This document shows positions 60,774-64,000 of a stretch of DNA of 64,000 bases, piece after piece. The notes beneath the pieces were generated by a model. That model searched no databases and was not told the origin of the DNA. It worked only from the letters and a program-made list of their open reading frames with translations. A program made the translations under genes and the position numbers. The stretch comes from Asterella californica (lineage: Eukaryota > Streptophyta > Marchantiopsida > Marchantiales > Aytoniaceae), in NCBI GenBank assembly GCA_036924285.1, contig JAYKYS010000041.1, positions 82,001 through 146,000 on the forward strand, read 5' to 3'. Position 1 is the stretch's first letter, and the number at the start of each line of letters is the position of its first letter.

Positions 60774-63698
60774 ATGGATTGGGCAGGAGTGCTGTTGTTT
60801 CTGATTCTGGGAGTTTCAGTCGGACTTGGTTCGGCTTCGACTAATGCGGGAGAAACGGCGGCTCTTCTCGCTCTGAAGAAATCATTGGGTGATCGCTCGA
60901 ATAAATTGGCTAATTGGCAAGGCGACGATCCCTGCAGTGACCAGTGGACTGGAATTTACTGCGTCGAAGCTGATTATCCCAGTTATATAACTGGCAGGAG
61001 CGGCTCTCACATTACTGAGGTCCGTCTGCTTCAGCTCAATCTCAACGGATATTTGGCGGAGGAACTTGGAGATCTTGTAGCTGTAAAAGTGTTCAATGTC
61101 ATGTGGAACCAGCTCACAGGTAGCATTCCCACCTCCATTGGGAAACTGAAAAATCTCAAGCTACTCCTGCTGAGTGGGAATCAGCTCACAGGTGTGATAC
61201 CGTTGGAGCTCGGCACACTGCCGAGTCTTCAGAGACTTCAGGTCGATCAGAATCAACTTTCAGGGCCGATCCCGGAGACATTTCTCGATCGCAACTTACC
61301 ATCGATGCACCACCTGCATATGAACAACAATTCTTTGAACGGTACCATTCCTACATCGCTAGGTACTCTCACAAATCTTGCTCATTTGCTACTTGACAAC
61401 AATCAACTCACCGGCACTCTACCACCCGAATTAGCTAGTTTATCAAACCTCATGATCCTCCAGCTCGACAACAACAAGTTCGATAGTGATGCAACTATTC
61501 CCGAAGAGTACGGCAAGATCCCAACGTTGCTGAAACTGAGTTTGAGAAACTGCAACTTACGAGGAACCATACCGGATTTGAGCGGCGCAACTCACCTGGG
61601 ATTTCTGGATGTCAGTCACAACTTTCTAACTGGGCCGATCCCAAATACGACTATCTGGTCCAATATGAGCAGCATTGACTTATCGTTTAACAACTTTTCT
61701 GGAGGCATTCCGTCCAACATCGGCTCCTTACCATCACTACAGTACTTGGTGCTTCGAGATAACGAACTTAGTGGCGTAATTCCAAGCAATTTGGGATCTG
61801 GTAGGATGTTCTCCAAGGGCGATGACGTAACTCTCGTGGATCTTCAAAACAACAAATTCGCGGACTTCGGGAATGGTTCCAAACTGGTATCTCTGTCGGG
61901 TCAAGGCAAGACTGAAGTTTGGCTGTCTGGCAATCCTTTCTGCCGCGGGACCAGCTCACCTGGAAACAATCCATTGTGTGTCCCGAATGATGCTGGTGTT
62001 CTTCTCGACGTTGGCCATCTCAATGAGTTGTTCGCATTCGATCAGGAGTCCTGCACACCGTGCCCTGCTCCTTATATGCTCGCACCGTCACGCTCCGGAC
62101 CCATACAGTGCAGGTGTGCGGCACCAGTCACCGTCAAGACCCGGCTGAAGAGTTACGTTTTCGGAGTGTTTGAACCTTACGAGCAGGACTTCATATCGTA
62201 TATGGCAGCTGGACTCCATCTCCGGGATGATCAGGTGCAAATACGAGACCTGGAGTACGAGCCTGGGCCGAGGCTCGCCATGACTCTGCTGCTCTATCCC
62301 ACCGGTTTCAGCTTCAACGCCAGTGAGATTATAAGGTTGTACCAGGCTTGGGCTCGGTGGGAGATCCCTCTGGATAAGTTGTTCGGGCCTTATGAGTTCA
62401 TTTCTTTCGATGCGACGAGCGAAGCTCCGGCGAGTGACTCAGGTAGGTTGTCAAAGACAGCGATTGCTGGCATTGTGATCGGAGTCATTACGTTCGTTCT
62501 GCTGAAGACAGCTTGCCTGATTTATGTCATCCGACTCTGGATACGGAAGAAGCATAAGTTGGACACAGGAAGTTCTGCAGGAAAGAAGGTGGTGACCCGG
62601 AAGAGTCTTTCTAGCATTCAGGTTGCCAACGTGAGGTCTTTCACCTTGGAGGAAATGGCTAAGGCTACAGACAACTTCAGTGCCGCCAAGCTGGTTGGCC
62701 AAGGGGGATACGGTAAGGTCTACGCTGGCGTTTTGGATGATGGTAAAAAAGTGGCCATCAAGCGTCCTCAACTCACATCATACCAAGGTGGGCGTGAATT
62801 CGAGACTGAGATTGCCCTCCTCTCTCGTGTCCACCACAAGAATCTTGTCGCTCTCGTTGGCTACTGTAACGATGGGGCTGAGCAGCTGTTGGTCTACGAG
62901 TTTATAGCCTACGGAAGTCTAGAGCATCATCTCTCGTCTCATGTAAAAGTTCCATTGAACTTTGCAACACGTCTCCAAATCGCTCTGGGCTCAGCGAGGG
63001 GTATCCACTATCTTCACACTGAAGCAAATCCGCCCATTTATCACCGGGATGTCAAGGCATCCAACATATTGCTGGATGAAAGGTACCAGGCCAAGGTCGC
63101 GGATTTTGGTCTGTCCAAGCTTGCGCCGGAAGATGGATTGGGAGGGATGGGTGGTTACGTCTCCACTGTCGTGAAAGGGACTCCTGGTTACCTCGATCCG
63201 GAATATTTCAAAACCCACAGATTGACAGACAAGAGCGATGTGTACAGCTTCGGCGTCGTTCTTCTCGTTCTCCTCACAGGGATGCAGCCAATATCAGATG
63301 GGAAGAATTTAGTTCGAGAGGTAACCGCTGCATTTATTGCAGGAAAGATGGCTTCCATTGTTGATTTCCGATTGAAGGATTCGTACCCTGAGGCAGTTTT
63401 GGATTCACTCGCGAGGTTGGCTGTTTCCTGCTGCAAAGATTGTCCCGCCGAAAGACCAAGTATTGGCGAGGTAGTGCGGGAACTGGAACTCTTCTGCAAG
63501 GAAACGTTATCAGATGTCACAAGTGAGAGATCCAATATCGAATCTGTAGATTCTAGCATAGAGTGCAAGAAACTCTCAGATGCTACAGGGTCGGAATCTT
63601 ACGTCGAACCTAATCCTTCCGGCTCATCTTCCGGTCTCTCGGCTTCCAGTGATCCCAATCTTCACCTCACTGCAGTGATAAACATGGTTCCCCGGTAG
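60774..63698 (+). CDS. LRR receptor-like kinase, subfamily VIII-1 (HPCA1-like)
   Basis: An intact single frame of 974 codons. It has a signal peptide (MDWAGVLLFLILGVSVGLGS), an N-cap with CSDQWTGIYC, and about 11 leucine-rich repeats (roughly residues 70-390; LxxNxLxGxIP pattern). A juxtamembrane extracellular domain has cysteines at 427, 430, 446 and 448, followed by RLKSYVFGVFEPYEQDF. One membrane helix (about 563-587) precedes a kinase domain (about 630-900) with GQGGYGKV, Lys663 in VAIKR, HRD Asp759 in YHRDVKASNILLD and DFG Asp777. All catalytic motifs are present and it is an RD kinase. The tail is Ser-rich. It acts at the plasma membrane. The family's HPCA1 senses extracellular H2O2 through a four-cysteine cluster; the ligand here is unknown. 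I start at the ATG at 60,774 because the frame upstream opens only at TTG. The lack of introns is odd for this subfamily. Confidence 0.93.
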   Translation: MDWAGVLLFLILGVSVGLGSASTNAGETAALLALKKSLGDRSNKLANWQGDDPCSDQWTGIYCVEADYPSYITGRSGSHITEVRLLQLNLNGYLAEELGDLVAVKVFNVMWNQLTGSIPTSIGKLKNLKLLLLSGNQLTGVIPLELGTLPSLQRLQVDQNQLSGPIPETFLDRNLPSMHHLHMNNNSLNGTIPTSLGTLTNLAHLLLDNNQLTGTLPPELASLSNLMILQLDNNKFDSDATIPEEYGKIPTLLKLSLRNCNLRGTIPDLSGATHLGFLDVSHNFLTGPIPNTTIWSNMSSIDLSFNNFSGGIPSNIGSLPSLQYLVLRDNELSGVIPSNLGSGRMFSKGDDVTLVDLQNNKFADFGNGSKLVSLSGQGKTEVWLSGNPFCRGTSSPGNNPLCVPNDAGVLLDVGHLNELFAFDQESCTPCPAPYMLAPSRSGPIQCRCAAPVTVKTRLKSYVFGVFEPYEQDFISYMAAGLHLRDDQVQIRDLEYEPGPRLAMTLLLYPTGFSFNASEIIRLYQAWARWEIPLDKLFGPYEFISFDATSEAPASDSGRLSKTAIAGIVIGVITFVLLKTACLIYVIRLWIRKKHKLDTGSSAGKKVVTRKSLSSIQVANVRSFTLEEMAKATDNFSAAKLVGQGGYGKVYAGVLDDGKKVAIKRPQLTSYQGGREFETEIALLSRVHHKNLVALVGYCNDGAEQLLVYEFIAYGSLEHHLSSHVKVPLNFATRLQIALGSARGIHYLHTEANPPIYHRDVKASNILLDERYQAKVADFGLSKLAPEDGLGGMGGYVSTVVKGTPGYLDPEYFKTHRLTDKSDVYSFGVVLLVLLTGMQPISDGKNLVREVTAAFIAGKMASIVDFRLKDSYPEAVLDSLARLAVSCCKDCPAERPSIGEVVRELELFCKETLSDVTSERSNIESVDSSIECKKLSDATGSESYVEPNPSGSSSGLSASSDPNLHLTAVINMVPR

Positions 63699-63960
63699 TT
63701 GTGACGCAGTTCGCAGAAGTAGGGTTAGTTTAACAGCAGGTTAAGATTTAGTCAAATCAAATGAGCAGTCATCGCTTGCGACTGTATTATACTCATCTAC
63801 CAATCGAAGTTAGAGAGATAATCTTCTCAACTTGCGGTGATCCCAGTCTTCACAGCACTACAACGGTAAGTTAACAGCAGGATAAAAGTTAGTCAATGCA
63901 TAAACCATTCTTTGCAACTGTATCATACTCCCTTACCACTGGAAATCAGAGAAATGATCC
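63649..63960. repeat. Tandem duplication spanning the kinase stop codon
   Basis: The sequence from GTGATCCCAATCTTCAC (63,649) through the stop codon and 3' flank recurs from 63,837 (GTGATCCCAGTCTTCAC). Shared blocks include GTTAACAGCAGG-like, TTAGTCAA, GCAACTGTAT..TACTC and a GAGA.ATGATC-like end. The period is about 188 bp at the start and shorter later, with many substitutions, so it is old. Confidence 0.7.
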
Positions 63961-64000
63961 TTCGGCCCACTCTGTAAGATTCTCCTCGCCGGTCGAAATG

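Overview
The window reads as nuclear DNA of a land plant. It has a plant-type mitochondrial ClpP, an LRR receptor kinase of plant subfamily VIII-1, plant telomere-type motifs (TTTAGGG and its complement) and Ty3/gypsy, MULE and PIF/Harbinger-like transposons. Gene density is very low, both recognisable host genes are uninterrupted by introns, and several degenerate gypsy remnants resemble families I associate with mosses or other seedless plants. A bryophyte or similar seedless plant is my best guess, at low confidence.

Layout. 1-5 kb: decayed Ty3/gypsy remnants, namely a chromovirus integrase tail with chromodomain that carries a foreign RT fragment, then RNase H/integrase of a second family. 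5-9.5 kb: AT-rich spacer with a degenerate tandem array, a 41-nt palindrome and a telomere-motif palindrome. 9.5-10.2 kb (minus): intact mitochondrial clpP. 12.8-13.1 kb (minus): a short ORF resembling a mitochondrial presequence. 13.4-16.3 kb: remnants of the second gypsy family, with pol on minus and gag on plus. 18.2-36.8 kb: a structurally complete 18.6-kb LTR retrotransposon with unusually large LTRs (5,943 and 5,976 bp), a 5-bp target duplication (CGTAG), a tRNA-Asp-like primer site and a non-chromodomain gag-pol broken by stops and a frameshift. 38-40.3 kb: a broken gene or pseudogene ending in an FCP1/NIF-like phosphatase domain. 41.4-44 kb (minus): a dead MULE transposase. 44.9-56.3 kb: a PIF/Harbinger-like DNA transposon with TIRs and two convergent dead ORFs, split by a solo LTR of the giant-LTR family (45,273-51,248, target duplication TGAGC). 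57-60.7 kb: spacer. 60.8-63.7 kb (plus): intact single-exon LRR receptor kinase with an HPCA1-like extracellular cysteine cluster.

The most unusual feature is that each of the three giant LTRs carries an intact ATG-initiated ORF of 554 or 563 codons for a charged coiled-coil protein. The ORF lies inside the LTR, so it persists even in the solo LTR, where gag and pol are gone. Upstream of its ATG, the same frame reads like protein for about 200 more codons but is crossed by a UAG shared by all three copies. The LTRs are also saturated with GAAGAC/GTCTTC motifs. Several recorded reading frames in this window begin only at TTG or GTG; here the eukaryotic ATG was used instead (clpP 10,234; receptor kinase 60,774; LTR ORF 20,842, 33,453 and 47,924).
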